IMG/VR virus record: IMGVR_UViG_3300037341_000028
Coordinates: 1 to 48,856 of that record
DNA: 48,856 bases
Strand: one strand, 5' to 3'
Origin: a virus
Below, in pieces: positions 22,622-29,623 of the stretch. The position numbers and the translations under genes were made by a program. The notes below the pieces were generated by a model, which did no database searches, was not told the origin of the DNA, and was given only the letters and a program-made list of their open reading frames with translations. The first letter of the stretch is position 1; each line of letters starts with the position of its first letter.

Positions 22622-23157
22622 CCACACTCGAAAACGCCATCACCACCGCCCGCCAGGCCCTGGCCGAGCAGCGCGCTACCGAGAAGGCGCAGCGCGACGC
22701 AGAACACGCCCGCCAGTGCGACCTGCACCAGGCCGCGCAGGCAGACCTGGAATCCTGGCTCTATGAACTGCCAAAAGGGATGGCAAGCCGCGCTGATTAC
22801 AATGTTCCGTTCCCGCTGCCAACACACGTATTTGATATCATCGTCTCGTTCGACCTGAGTGATTACGGCGCCGCGCCGATCAGCACCCGCCCCGAATGGC
22901 GCGGCGACCACTGGTTTTTCAAAACGTGGCGCGTGGCACACCACAAACTGGATTTCTTCAGCAACGAGGATGAACCGCCGGAGTGGCGCGTCGTCGTGTC
23001 GGACGAATGCACGCCATACACGCCCGAATGCACGACATATACAACGCTCGAACAGACGCTCGTGGCCGCGCTGGCAGAGTATGAGCGCGCAACCGGCCCG
23101 CTGGCAGCGGAGGCCCGCGCCCGCACCGATCAAGCCCGAGAGGATTGGGTAGCATGA
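22618..23157 (+). CDS. Early protein of unknown function
   Basis: 179 residues from a GTG overlapping the regulator stop. A charged helical N-terminus (ARQALAEQRATEKAQRDAEH) leads to a mixed domain with YNVPFPLPTHVFDIIVSFDL, HWFFKTWRVAHHKLDFFS and EWRVVVSDECTPYTPEC. A helical C-terminus (LVAALAEYERA) follows. No family recognised. Confidence 0.65.
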   Translation: MTTLENAITTARQALAEQRATEKAQRDAEHARQCDLHQAAQADLESWLYELPKGMASRADYNVPFPLPTHVFDIIVSFDLSDYGAAPISTRPEWRGDHWFFKTWRVAHHKLDFFSNEDEPPEWRVVVSDECTPYTPECTTYTTLEQTLVAALAEYERATGPLAAEARARTDQAREDWVA

Positions 23158-23369
23158 ACCACCGACGGCCCTGGCTGCGCTTTTTAGACAAGTCATTGTG
23201 TCCGAATTTCTATCGCGGCTCGGCGTTGCTACTACATCTCGACACAGGCGTGACAGATGTGTGGTGCGATGATATGGTCATCGGCACCACGCGACGGATG
23301 GAAGAGGTCCGCTCTATCGTGGAGCGGTATGAGCAGTTTGGAGCAACAAAGGAGACGACCAATGAGTGA
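23154..23369 (+). CDS. Small early protein, unknown
   Basis: 71 residues, ATG overlapping the previous stop (ATGA). It has a basic N-terminus (MNHRRPWLRFLDKSLCPNFY), a beta region LLLHLDTGVTDVWCDDMVIG and a C-terminal helix. No family is recognised; overlap on both sides supports that it is translated. Confidence 0.6.
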   Translation: MNHRRPWLRFLDKSLCPNFYRGSALLLHLDTGVTDVWCDDMVIGTTRRMEEVRSIVERYEQFGATKETTNE

Positions 23370-23667
23370 CCACAAGAACCCCGCCGATTTTATCGAGGAC
23401 GCCGAACGCCGGGCTGGTGCCCGTTGGGACGACCCTGCCGGGCTGTACACACTGCTCGCCAGTGTTACCCGCGCAATGGGCACGAACCCGCACGACGAAC
23501 GCGATGATTACGCAGCCGGAATGCTGCTAGCACAACAGATACAGGATGAATTGACTGGAGAGGCCGCACGCAAGCGCGCCGCTGATGACATGCTCGTAGC
23601 CATGTTGACGGCTGGCATGTCGCCCGACGCGTTGGGCGCCTTGCTCGGCAAGAAGAAAGAAGGTTAA
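23362..23667 (+). CDS. Small helical early protein, unknown
   Basis: 101 residues with GGAGACGACC before the ATG, overlapping the previous gene by 8 bases. Helical, with DFIEDAERRAGARWDDPAGL, a middle DYAAGMLLAQQIQDELTGEA, and a C-terminal helix that resembles a short helix-turn-helix ending in LGALLGKKKEG. Not enough for a family call. Confidence 0.6.
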   Translation: MSDHKNPADFIEDAERRAGARWDDPAGLYTLLASVTRAMGTNPHDERDDYAAGMLLAQQIQDELTGEAARKRAADDMLVAMLTAGMSPDALGALLGKKKEG

Positions 23668-23670
23668 GCG

Positions 23671-23982
23671 ATGACACTGGAGAACACACAGACGGGCGAC
23701 CTGCTTTACATCAGCAATGGCCGCACATCTACCATTTCGCGTGCCACACACGTCACAAAGACACAGGTGCACGCAATCTCGCGCAAATTCAGGCGGGATG
23801 GTAGTGAAATCGGTGTCGATATATGGGGCAGCCACCACGCTCGGCCTGCTACCAAGGAGGATATCATAGAGCACAGGCGGCGCGCGCTGGCACGTAATTT
23901 ATACCAAGTAGAATATATCGAGTTGTCGCTTGATCAACTCGAACGTATCTGGGATATTGTAGAGGAGGGCACCAATGAATAA
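23671..23982 (+). CDS. Small early protein with beta-rich start, unknown
   Basis: 103 residues. The first half is beta-rich and polar (GDLLYISNGRTSTISRATHV, then VHAISRKFRRDGSEIGVDIW) and looks like a small barrel that handles nucleic acid; the second half is two helices (EDIIEHRRRALARNLYQVEY, LSLDQLERIWDIVEEG). No family is recognised. Confidence 0.6.
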   Translation: MTLENTQTGDLLYISNGRTSTISRATHVTKTQVHAISRKFRRDGSEIGVDIWGSHHARPATKEDIIEHRRRALARNLYQVEYIELSLDQLERIWDIVEEGTNE

Positions 23983-24211
23983 CCCGCCACGACCCCCGGC
24001 AGAGCAACGCAAGGAGATGCGCGCTACATCGCTCGCATTTAGCATGGCAACACAGGCGGGCGCAGAGGTGGCAACTGGCCCGCGTGAACAACTGTACGCC
24101 TTTCTAGCCGGTCACGGCTATGAATGGAACGGACATGATTGGGTGCGCATGCCACCCGTCTCACCACAGACGGGGCACGCCTATGATGATACAGAGAGGT
24201 TCCCGGGATGA
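23975..24211 (+). CDS. Small early protein, unknown
   Basis: 78 residues, overlapping the previous gene by 8 bases with GAGGAGGGC as ribosome site. Residues 40-60 (EQLYAFLAGHGYEWNGHDWV) form a small W-x-G-x-x-W motif seen in short phage proteins that carry an E/F-x-x-x-W-x-G-x-x-W turn; function unknown. Confidence 0.6.
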   Translation: MNNPPRPPAEQRKEMRATSLAFSMATQAGAEVATGPREQLYAFLAGHGYEWNGHDWVRMPPVSPQTGHAYDDTERFPG

Positions 24212-24483
24212 ATGATAATGAGGAATTGTTCCTGGTGCGCTTGCATTTGCAGCCACATACACCAGAAACACAGAACGACGTTATGGGGTTGATTGGTCAA
24301 CGACTTACAGAAAACCTCGTTATTGATCACATCTGGTCTGATGAGTGGCTTGTTGTACTGGTATCAAATAGTGCCAAGGCAAACGCGATACGCGATGAGG
24401 CTCAGCGTATCTGTCCGGACATCAATTCAGAGATACAGGAAACGACGAGCGGTGCGTGGTGGTATATGAAGGCGATGTCATAG
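24208..24483 (+). CDS. Small early protein, unknown
   Basis: 91 residues, ATG overlapping the previous stop (ATGA). An alpha/beta chain: LFLVRLHLQPHTPETQNDVM, then VIDHIWSDEWLVVLVSNSAK and a helix with AIRDEAQRICPDI. The alternation of strand, helix, strand, strand, helix resembles a ferredoxin-like fold. No family is recognised. Confidence 0.55.
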   Translation: MNDNEELFLVRLHLQPHTPETQNDVMGLIGQRLTENLVIDHIWSDEWLVVLVSNSAKANAIRDEAQRICPDINSEIQETTSGAWWYMKAMS

Positions 24484-24708
24484 ATGAGTGACCGTGCCAC
24501 GCGATACCGCAAGCGCCATCCGGAGCGTGTCAAGGAGGCACAACGCCGCTGGCGCGAGCGCAACCGCGAACAGCGCCGCGAATACAACCGCGAGTATAAG
24601 CGGCGAACGCAGAAGGGCTACCGCCAGCGCCGCAAGGTTGCGCTATGGAATAGCATTATAGGGGTGTACGAGCGTGACGAAACAACAGACATTTGTAGAG
24701 ACACCTGA
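24484..24708 (+). CDS. Highly basic helical protein
   Basis: 74 residues, starting right after the previous stop. Residues 5-52 are almost only Arg, Lys, Glu, Gln and Tyr (RYRKRHPERVKEAQRRWRER and NREYKRRTQKGYRQRRK), one long basic helix likely to contact nucleic acid, similar in feel to N-terminal parts of phage HNH-associated proteins. Overlaps the next gene by 35 bases. Confidence 0.55.
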   Translation: MSDRATRYRKRHPERVKEAQRRWRERNREQRREYNREYKRRTQKGYRQRRKVALWNSIIGVYERDETTDICRDT

Positions 24709-25585
24709 ACCTGAAGCCATTTTACGCGCTGCTGTGGCCGCGTATGAGCCGCGCCTTGTTGTGGCTGCCGTGTCAGGAGGGCGCGATAGTATTGCAGCCG
24801 CGCACGTCGCCAGTCAGCACCCGCGATTTGCAGGCGTTTTGCACCTCAATACAGGCATCGGTATTGAGGAAACACGCCAGTTTATACGCGACGTGTGCCA
24901 GGATCGTGGCTGGCGGCTCTGGGAGTATCGCGCTGTGGATAACTGCCGTGCTGATGGTACACCTGATCCAATGGTGTACGAGCGCCTCTGTATTGAACAC
25001 GGGTTCCCCGGCCCGGATCAGCATCGCAAAATGTACAGCAAACTGAAACAGCGCCCGCTCGCTATGTTTTTGCGGCATATTAAAGAGCGGCGCGGTGACA
25101 GGATTATGATTGTAGATGGCATCCGCAGTCAAGAGAGCGTACGAAGAATGGGCAATGCTGCGCTACAACGGCGCGACGCGAAAACCGGCTGTTACTGGTC
25201 ATCGCCGCTATACTATTTCGACAAAGGCCAACGCGACGAATACACAGCAGCCTATGACTTGCCTGTCAATCCGGTGTCGGAGCGGTTGTGCATGTCGGGC
25301 GAATGCAAATGCGGTGCCTATGCGACGATAGGCGAGCGCGATTTGGATAGGTTTTTCTATCCTGATTTCGCCGCCGATCTGGATAGGATTGAGCAGGCAG
25401 TACAGGCAGCTCGCGACGACTACAACGTCTGGGGATGGGCAGCCACACCAGAACACGCCCGCCGCTGGGCGCGTCAACGTGTGCCAGCGGGGCAATCTGA
25501 TTTTTTGCCGCTTTGTGTCGGCTGCGATAATCGGATGGCAATGCAAGCTGAAGTGATAGGAGAGCAGGATGGCACGACGCGCTAA
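24674..25585 (+). CDS. PAPS-reductase-like ATP pyrophosphatase family protein
   Basis: 303 residues from a GTG. The PP-loop SGGRDSIAAAHVA at about 34-46 binds ATP; GVLHLNTGIGIEETRQFI and VDGIRSQESVRRMG match the core of the phosphoadenosine phosphosulfate reductase superfamily. Cys pairs LCMSGECKCGAY (about 214) and LCVGCDNR (about 281) look like an iron-sulfur or metal site, as in DndC and related phage proteins. It may activate sulfur or adenylate a substrate for nucleic acid modification; the phage roles of this family are not settled. It overlaps a VRR-NUC nuclease gene by 17 bases. Confidence 0.8.
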   Translation: MTKQQTFVETPEPEAILRAAVAAYEPRLVVAAVSGGRDSIAAAHVASQHPRFAGVLHLNTGIGIEETRQFIRDVCQDRGWRLWEYRAVDNCRADGTPDPMVYERLCIEHGFPGPDQHRKMYSKLKQRPLAMFLRHIKERRGDRIMIVDGIRSQESVRRMGNAALQRRDAKTGCYWSSPLYYFDKGQRDEYTAAYDLPVNPVSERLCMSGECKCGAYATIGERDLDRFFYPDFAADLDRIEQAVQAARDDYNVWGWAATPEHARRWARQRVPAGQSDFLPLCVGCDNRMAMQAEVIGEQDGTTR

Positions 25586-25868
25586 TCGGAAGGACGCCAA
25601 CCACGGGGGGATTGTGCGTACGCTGCGCCAAATTGGCGCGCACGTCATAGACGCAGCAGTCGCGCCACAATTGGGATTTGATTTAATCGTAGTGTTTCGT
25701 GGGCGTGTGTATTTCATCGAGGTCAAGGACGGCAGCAAACCACCGTGTGAGCGCCAATTGACAGAGGGAGAGCGGGAACAACGGGCCGCGCTCGCCCTGC
25801 ACGATGTGGAATATCACGTCGTATTGTCAGAGGATGAGGCGCTGAGGGTGATAGGGGCGATTACATGA
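25569..25868 (+). CDS. VRR-NUC domain nuclease
   Basis: 99 residues, preceded by AGGAGAGCAGG. The PD-(D/E)xK core is clear: GFDLIVVFRGRVYFIEVKDG gives Asp and Glu-x-Lys, followed by QLTEGEREQRAALALHDVEY, the helix that ends with the usual Gln/Glu-rich and aromatic segment. Stand-alone phage VRR-NUC proteins of this size cut branched or flap DNA and are often replication/recombination helpers. An N-terminal basic helix (ARRANRKDANHGGIVRTLRQ) is also typical. Confidence 0.85.
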   Translation: MARRANRKDANHGGIVRTLRQIGAHVIDAAVAPQLGFDLIVVFRGRVYFIEVKDGSKPPCERQLTEGEREQRAALALHDVEYHVVLSEDEALRVIGAIT

Positions 25869-26014
25869 AACCATACCAGGAATACCGACGGTGCACATGT
25901 GGCACCGTGTATATCATCAGCCGTAGCAGCCAGCGCCATCGCTGCGAGCGTTGCCACGAAACGGCAATGCAGCGCGAGCGGCGCGAGTTGAGGAAGGAGC
26001 GGGATAATGCGTGA
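25865..26014 (+). CDS. 49-residue zinc-ribbon-like protein
   Basis: ATG overlaps the nuclease stop (ATGA). The chain has RRCTCGTVYIISRSSQRHRC and ERCHETAMQ, i.e. C-x-C-G...C-x-x-C, a small zinc ribbon, then a very basic helix. Its own stop overlaps the next tiny gene. Likely nucleic-acid binding. Confidence 0.65.
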   Translation: MKPYQEYRRCTCGTVYIISRSSQRHRCERCHETAMQRERRELRKERDNA

Positions 26015-26078
26015 CATTGGATGGTGGGCGCTCGCTATCTTTTGTATCTACATCGCGCTATGGGGGGTGTTCGGATGA
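26007..26078 (+). CDS. 23-residue membrane peptide
   Basis: ATG at 26007, inside the end of the zinc-ribbon gene with AAGGAGCGGG upstream; stop overlaps the ATG of the Myb-like gene. The chain MRDIGWWALAIFCIYIALWG plus VFG is one hydrophobic helix. Coupled on both sides, so it is either a translated membrane peptide or a coupling leader. Confidence 0.5.
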   Translation: MRDIGWWALAIFCIYIALWGVFG

Positions 26079-26698
26079 CACGCCGCGCATGGACACCTGA
26101 GGAGGATACACGCCTCGTTGAGATGGCACAGCAGGGCGCGCTTGCTTGGCAGATTGCACGTGAGCTAGACCGCTCTGTCGACTCGATACGATCGCGGTGC
26201 AAACGCCAACATGGCACTCTGTTTGGATTGCGCACCTATTGGTATGCGCCGCTATCTGCAGGGCAGACAGCAAGTTTGTTTGGGTTTGCAGCCGTCAACT
26301 CCGTGACACGATGGATTGCTAATGGATGGCTGAAGGCGTACCGTGTTTACACATCCCCGAAGCGGAGCGGTACGCGCAACACAGAGTTTCGCATCTCGCA
26401 GGATGGCATCCTGGATTTCATCAGTAAACGAGAGCATTGGATGCGATGGGAGCCAGAACGCATCACCGACCCATACATCCGTGACGAGGCACTGCGGCTC
26501 CGTGCTGAGGCCGATGGGCATTGGATACGCATATCGGATTGGGCAAAAGTACGCGGTTACACGAACGACGCATCGCAACGCTGGATACGGCTCGGATACC
26601 TCACAGGCACACGCCATCATCATTGGTGGTACGTCTGGAGTGAGGACCTCACGGCATTCACACCACCGAGCGAGCGAGGATATGCAAACAAAGGTTGA
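26075..26698 (+). CDS. Myb/SANT-like DNA-binding protein
   Basis: 207 residues from the ATG at 26075 (ATGA overlap). Residues 1-52 are a Myb-like domain: RRAWTPEEDTRLVEMAQQGA, then AWQIARELDRSVDSIRSRCK. A second region (SAGQTASLFGFAAVNSVTRW, IANGWLKAYRVYTSPKR) looks like a MerR/excisionase-type helix-turn-helix with wing, and a third (WIRISDWAKVRGYTNDASQR, WIRLGYLTG) repeats that pattern. It therefore has three DNA-contact units and probably acts as a sequence-specific regulator. Last gene before the pentamer array. Confidence 0.75.
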   Translation: MTRRAWTPEEDTRLVEMAQQGALAWQIARELDRSVDSIRSRCKRQHGTLFGLRTYWYAPLSAGQTASLFGFAAVNSVTRWIANGWLKAYRVYTSPKRSGTRNTEFRISQDGILDFISKREHWMRWEPERITDPYIRDEALRLRAEADGHWIRISDWAKVRGYTNDASQRWIRLGYLTGTRHHHWWYVWSEDLTAFTPPSERGYANKG

Positions 26699-26737
26699 TA
26701 TGCTATTATGGAGTATACATCTATTTATGATGTAGTC

Positions 26738-26884
26738 AGGCGTGGCTAGGCATGGCTAGCCTTTGGCGAGGTGTGGCACGGCATGGCAGGGCAGGCTAGG
26801 CACGGCTGGGCGAGGCACGGCAGGGCAGGCGTGGCGTGGCTTGGCGGCCCCCGGCATGGCGGGGCGGGGCATGGCAAGGCGTGG
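26738..26884 (+). repeat. GC-rich pentamer array 1 (NGGCN units)
   Basis: About 147 bases of imperfect tandem five-base units of the form NGGCN, most often AGGCA, TGGCA, GGGCA, CGGCA and TGGCG. It fills the region 26699-26911 between the Myb-like gene and the next start, apart from an AT-rich stretch at 26699-26737 that may hold a promoter. Strand-asymmetric (G-rich on +). See array 2 at 28168. Confidence 0.85.
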
Positions 26885-26911
26885 ATTTTATTCACAATAG
26901 GAGGTAACACG

Positions 26912-27520
26912 ATGGCAGCAACAGCCAAGAAGGATGCAGGGGTAGTAGAGGTTCCGGGGATTGATATCCTTCGGGTGAATGTTCGGATTGTCGGCATGTC
27001 GGAACTGGTGATGCACGCATGGTCTGATAAAGCAAAGAAGCAGATGCTCGATAAGCAGATGGGGAAGGCGGCCCAGAAGCGGGAGACGAAAGACCCGCAG
27101 CGGGATTATGAAGAGGCGTTCTACCGCCTCCCCGACGGGCGCCCGTGTTTCCCCTCTATTGCCTTTAAGGCTGCGATTGTGAGCGCCGCTCGGCAAGTGG
27201 ACGGGTTGCCGATGACGTTTCTGCGTGGTGCACTCCATATCGATGGCGAGTTTGTGCCGATTGAAGGCGAGCCGCGTATGAGGGAGGACACGGTACGCGT
27301 GGGCAATGGCACCGCCGATCTGCGCTACCGGCCCGGCTTCCCAGAGTGGAGCGCCACACTGCCCATCCGCCTCAATCGCCGGGCCTTGACGCTTGAGCAA
27401 CTTCTGGCACTGATTGATCAGGCGGGGTTCTCGGTTGGGGTTGGGGAGTTTCGCCCAGAGAAGGATGGGGCATGGGGTATGTTTGAGGTAGACATTAATG
27501 CTGTGGAGGTGCTCAATTGA
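26912..27520 (+). CDS. Conserved phage protein upstream of repeat array 2, unknown activity
   Basis: 202 residues from the ATG at 26912 (AGGAGGTAACACG upstream). The body contains LVMHAWSDKAKKQMLDKQMG, YRLPDGRPCFPSIAFKAAIV, PRMREDTVRVGNGTADLRYR, PIRLNRRALTLEQLLALIDQ and GVGEFRPEKDGAWGMFEVDI. I recognise this order from other tailed phages, where the gene sits in early modules; the glycine-rich end recalls RAMP/Cas7-like folds but that is only an impression. It is flanked on both sides by the pentamer arrays together with the next gene. Confidence 0.7.
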   Translation: MAATAKKDAGVVEVPGIDILRVNVRIVGMSELVMHAWSDKAKKQMLDKQMGKAAQKRETKDPQRDYEEAFYRLPDGRPCFPSIAFKAAIVSAARQVDGLPMTFLRGALHIDGEFVPIEGEPRMREDTVRVGNGTADLRYRPGFPEWSATLPIRLNRRALTLEQLLALIDQAGFSVGVGEFRPEKDGAWGMFEVDINAVEVLN

Positions 27521-28167
27521 CAGAAATACAACCGCACAACCCAGTGTACATCTCTCACGGTTTCGGGTGGGCAGCGGATGCCTGGAAAGACAAGCGATTG
27601 CAGGGCGTTGACGATGCTGAACTCAATGCAATTATAGAGCGCCATCTGTCACCTTCTGGTGCCATCAACGTCTATACACTGGTGAATGAAGCGGCCAGTG
27701 CAAGCCACCCCCTGCACGAGTTTTTTTATGCTGAAGATGACAAACAGGCTGCGTACCGCTGGCGTGGCAGTCAGGGGCAAGAAATACTGCGCAGCGTTGT
27801 GCGACTTTGGCGCAATACCCACACAAACGAAATTCAGCGTGATACTGATCGGGCATTTGTGTCGATGGGTATGGGCGGTAAGACAGAACACGAGGGTGTG
27901 TATAAACTTGTAGAAGTCAAACGCCCCGAACTACCCGCGCCATCGGCAGAAACAAAAAAACAATGCCAAATAAAACGATCAACGCAACCCGAACCACAGC
28001 CGCAACCTTTACGCGTGGCTGCACCGTCGCCTGCTGCAACAAATGAACTACCAGAACAACACAAACGGGCACTCGGCATCCTGAAAAAGTGGGCAGAGAG
28101 CTATCGAGACAACCCGTACTTCGCGCCCATTGTGGCGGTGGTTGACAGTTACCCCGACCCGGATTAG
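27517..28167 (+). CDS. Early phage protein, unknown, paired with the preceding gene
   Basis: 216 residues, apparently from a TTG overlapping the previous stop. Residues 45-95 (INVYTLVNEAASASHPLHEF, FYAEDDKQAAYRWRGSQGQE, ILRSVVRLW) match a pattern common in phage early proteins: a short helix, H/P-L-H-x-x-F-x-W/Y-D-D, then a helix with R...Q...I. A basic Pro/Gln-rich linker and a C-terminal helix (HKRALGILKKWAESYRDNPY) follow. It may be a regulator; no proof. Ends where array 2 begins. Confidence 0.65.
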   Translation: MTEIQPHNPVYISHGFGWAADAWKDKRLQGVDDAELNAIIERHLSPSGAINVYTLVNEAASASHPLHEFFYAEDDKQAAYRWRGSQGQEILRSVVRLWRNTHTNEIQRDTDRAFVSMGMGGKTEHEGVYKLVEVKRPELPAPSAETKKQCQIKRSTQPEPQPQPLRVAAPSPAATNELPEQHKRALGILKKWAESYRDNPYFAPIVAVVDSYPDPD

Positions 28168-28382
28168 ACACGGCAGGCAAGGCTAGCGGGGCTAGGCAGG
28201 TCCCGGCCCGGCAAGGCTTGGTATGGCAAGGCAAGGCAGGCATGGCAGGGCAGGGCGTGACCAGGCAAGGCTCGGCATGGTTGGGCAAGGCTTGGGAACC
28301 TGGGCACGTTCGAAAACTGCCCACAAGGCAGGCGGGGCAAGGCGCGGCGTGGCCAGGCCGGGCGAGGCGTGGCACGGCAAGG
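28168..28382 (+). repeat. GC-rich pentamer array 2 (NGGCN units)
   Basis: About 215 bases of the same degenerate pentamers as array 1, starting at the stop of the preceding gene and ending 26 bases before the dCTP-deaminase-like gene. It is interrupted at 28297-28326 by an island containing a hairpin (TGGGCA at 28301-28306 and TGCCCA at 28318-28323). An ORF passes through it only because the repeats lack stop codons. Confidence 0.85.
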
Positions 28383-28408
28383 TTTTTTACAGAAGGGAGA
28401 GGGGGGGT

Positions 28409-28969
28409 ATGATATTAGGAAACGACGCAATCAAGGCGGCGCTTGACGCGGGCCACATCGTGTGTGATCCCGCGCCCGACGCTGCCGCTATCCAGACACA
28501 TATCGACGTGCATCTAGGCGCAGCGTTCTGGGTGCCGCGCCCGAATAGCGCGCCGATTGACATGCGGCACTGCGACCCACACGACTACTATATGTTATTA
28601 GAGAACTGCACAGAACACGACCCGGTGATACTGTCGCCGGGCGGGTTTGCACTGGCACACACCGACGAATACGTCGGCACTACGGTGCCGTGGCTGGAGC
28701 CGCACCTCGAGACGCGCTCGACCGTGGCGCGGTGGGGCATCACCGTCCACGTGAGTGCCGGGATAGGCGACGCCGGGTATTGCTCACGGTGGACACTCGA
28801 GCTGTACAACCACAACAACGTTTCCATCCGGGTATACGCCGGGCTACGTATCGGATTAATCAAATTCTACCGCGTCGAGAGTAATAGCAGCCTCTACACA
28901 GGCCGATACAACACGCCTGCAACCGAGTGGCAGGCCACGGCAATGCTGCCGCGCCGGGGGAATGTATGA
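28409..28969 (+). CDS. dcd: dCTP deaminase / dUTPase family enzyme
   Basis: 186 residues from the ATG at 28409 behind AGGGAGAGGGGGG. It has the trimeric dUTPase-like fold order: MILGNDAIKAALDAGHIV, VILSPGGFALAHTDEYVG (conserved P-G-x-F-x-L), ETRSTVARWG with Ser104 and Arg108, VSAGIGDAGYCSRWTLELYN with Glu131, and YAGLRIGLIKFYRV. Ser, Arg and Glu fit dCTP deaminases, which make dUTP from dCTP. It likely adjusts nucleotide pools for phage replication; whether it also hydrolyses dUTP cannot be told. Confidence 0.85.
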   Translation: MILGNDAIKAALDAGHIVCDPAPDAAAIQTHIDVHLGAAFWVPRPNSAPIDMRHCDPHDYYMLLENCTEHDPVILSPGGFALAHTDEYVGTTVPWLEPHLETRSTVARWGITVHVSAGIGDAGYCSRWTLELYNHNNVSIRVYAGLRIGLIKFYRVESNSSLYTGRYNTPATEWQATAMLPRRGNV

Positions 28970-29154
28970 GTAAGCGCAAAAACGAAACACCAGAACAGCG
29001 AGCGCGCCGGCTGTACCTGAAGCGCCTGTCGCGCCAACAACGGAGCGACTATGCGCCTGTTGTTATTGGCAGCAACGGCAAACGCTACCGCCTGGTACGT
29101 AGGCAGCATAGCAAGGATGACCTGCACGGCGACGAAGCTCGCCGCATAGACTAG
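28966..29154 (+). CDS. Small basic protein, unknown
   Basis: 62 residues, ATG overlapping the deaminase stop (ATGA). Basic throughout (MSKRKNETPEQRARRLYLKR, then YAPVVIGSNGKRYRLVRRQH). A helix followed by a small beta hairpin; likely nucleic-acid binding. No family is recognised. Its stop is directly followed by a dispersed hairpin repeat. Confidence 0.6.
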   Translation: MSKRKNETPEQRARRLYLKRLSRQQRSDYAPVVIGSNGKRYRLVRRQHSKDDLHGDEARRID

Positions 29155-29193
29155 GCACATTCGCCTGCGTGGGCGTGTGCATAGATAGTATCC
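29154..29193 (+). repeat. Dispersed 40-base hairpin repeat, copy 1
   Basis: Matches bases 31459-31498 in 37 of 40 positions; only the three bases at 29166-29168 (TGC versus CAC) differ, and these lie in the loop or top of the stem. Arms GCACA and TGTGC enclose CGCC and GGCG. It begins at the stop codon of the upstream gene. The rest of 29194-29309 shows no convincing gene. Confidence 0.85.
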
Positions 29194-29309
29194 GCTGCCG
29201 AGCGCAAAGGCGCAAAGCCAGAGGCATTCGAGAAGGTGCCCACGTCGCGCTGACTGAGATGCTCAAGGAAGCGGCATGAAATTGCCCCCTGCATTATCAA
29301 TATTGCCTC

Positions 29310-29338
29310 TTGACATACTTTGTATGGCGTGCTATCAT
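29310..29338 (+). promoter_or_regulatory. Sigma-70 promoter
   Basis: TTGACA (29310-29315), 17 bases, TATCAT (29333-29338). It starts the unit of small genes from 29383 onward. Confidence 0.85.
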
Positions 29339-29382
29339 ACATACAACGGCATACGGAGTATGACAAAACAGGAGACAACACG

Positions 29383-29568
29383 ATGGAGAGCACATACGCG
29401 GAGATACTGGCAGACGTGATGGAAAACGGCCTCGTGAATGTTGAGGAGGAACGCGACGTGATGCTGGCGGAACTGGAAGAAGAAATTAAGTTCGCGTGTC
29501 ACGAACGCGAGATGAGCGCAGAAGAGACGGAAGCCGCTGTCGAGTTCGCGCTGGCACACATCGGATAG
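29383..29568 (+). CDS. Small acidic protein, unknown
   Basis: 61 residues from the ATG at 29383 with GGAGACAACACG before it. Very acidic and helical (MESTYAEILADVMENGLVNV, then ERDVMLAELEEEIKFACHER and ETEAAVEFALAHIG). First gene behind the promoter at 29310. Such small acidic early proteins often bind host proteins or mimic DNA; here that is speculation. Confidence 0.65.
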   Translation: MESTYAEILADVMENGLVNVEEERDVMLAELEEEIKFACHEREMSAEETEAAVEFALAHIG

Positions 29569-29578
29569 TCAATCAATA

Positions 29579-29623
29579 GCAGCCCCGCCGGAGGCATCGT
29601 ATCCGGTTAGGAGGTACATCATG
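29579..29623 (+). repeat. Duplicated ribosome-binding leader, copy 1
   Basis: About 45 bases (GCAGCCCCGCCGGAGGC..., with AGGAGG and ATG at the end) recur at 29961-30005 in front of the next gene with about 80 percent identity. The match covers the Shine-Dalgarno and start codon, so it looks like a copied translation-control element. Confidence 0.75.

Noticed and set aside
26771-26911. N-terminal extension through pentamer array 1 into the 202-residue gene
   Set aside because: The array has no stop codons, so it stays open in several frames on both strands. A strong ribosome site sits just before 26912.
26738-28382. CRISPR array
   Set aside because: Units are five bases, degenerate and without spacers of constant length; no cas genes nearby.
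28223-28408. N-terminal extension through array 2 into the dCTP-deaminase-like gene
   Set aside because: Same reason as array 1; the family start matches MILGNDAI at 28409 and a strong ribosome site precedes it.
29160-29280. Possible gene remnant after the 62-residue gene (ends LTEMLKEAA)
   Set aside because: No start or ribosome site, and its first part is the dispersed hairpin repeat; too short to name.
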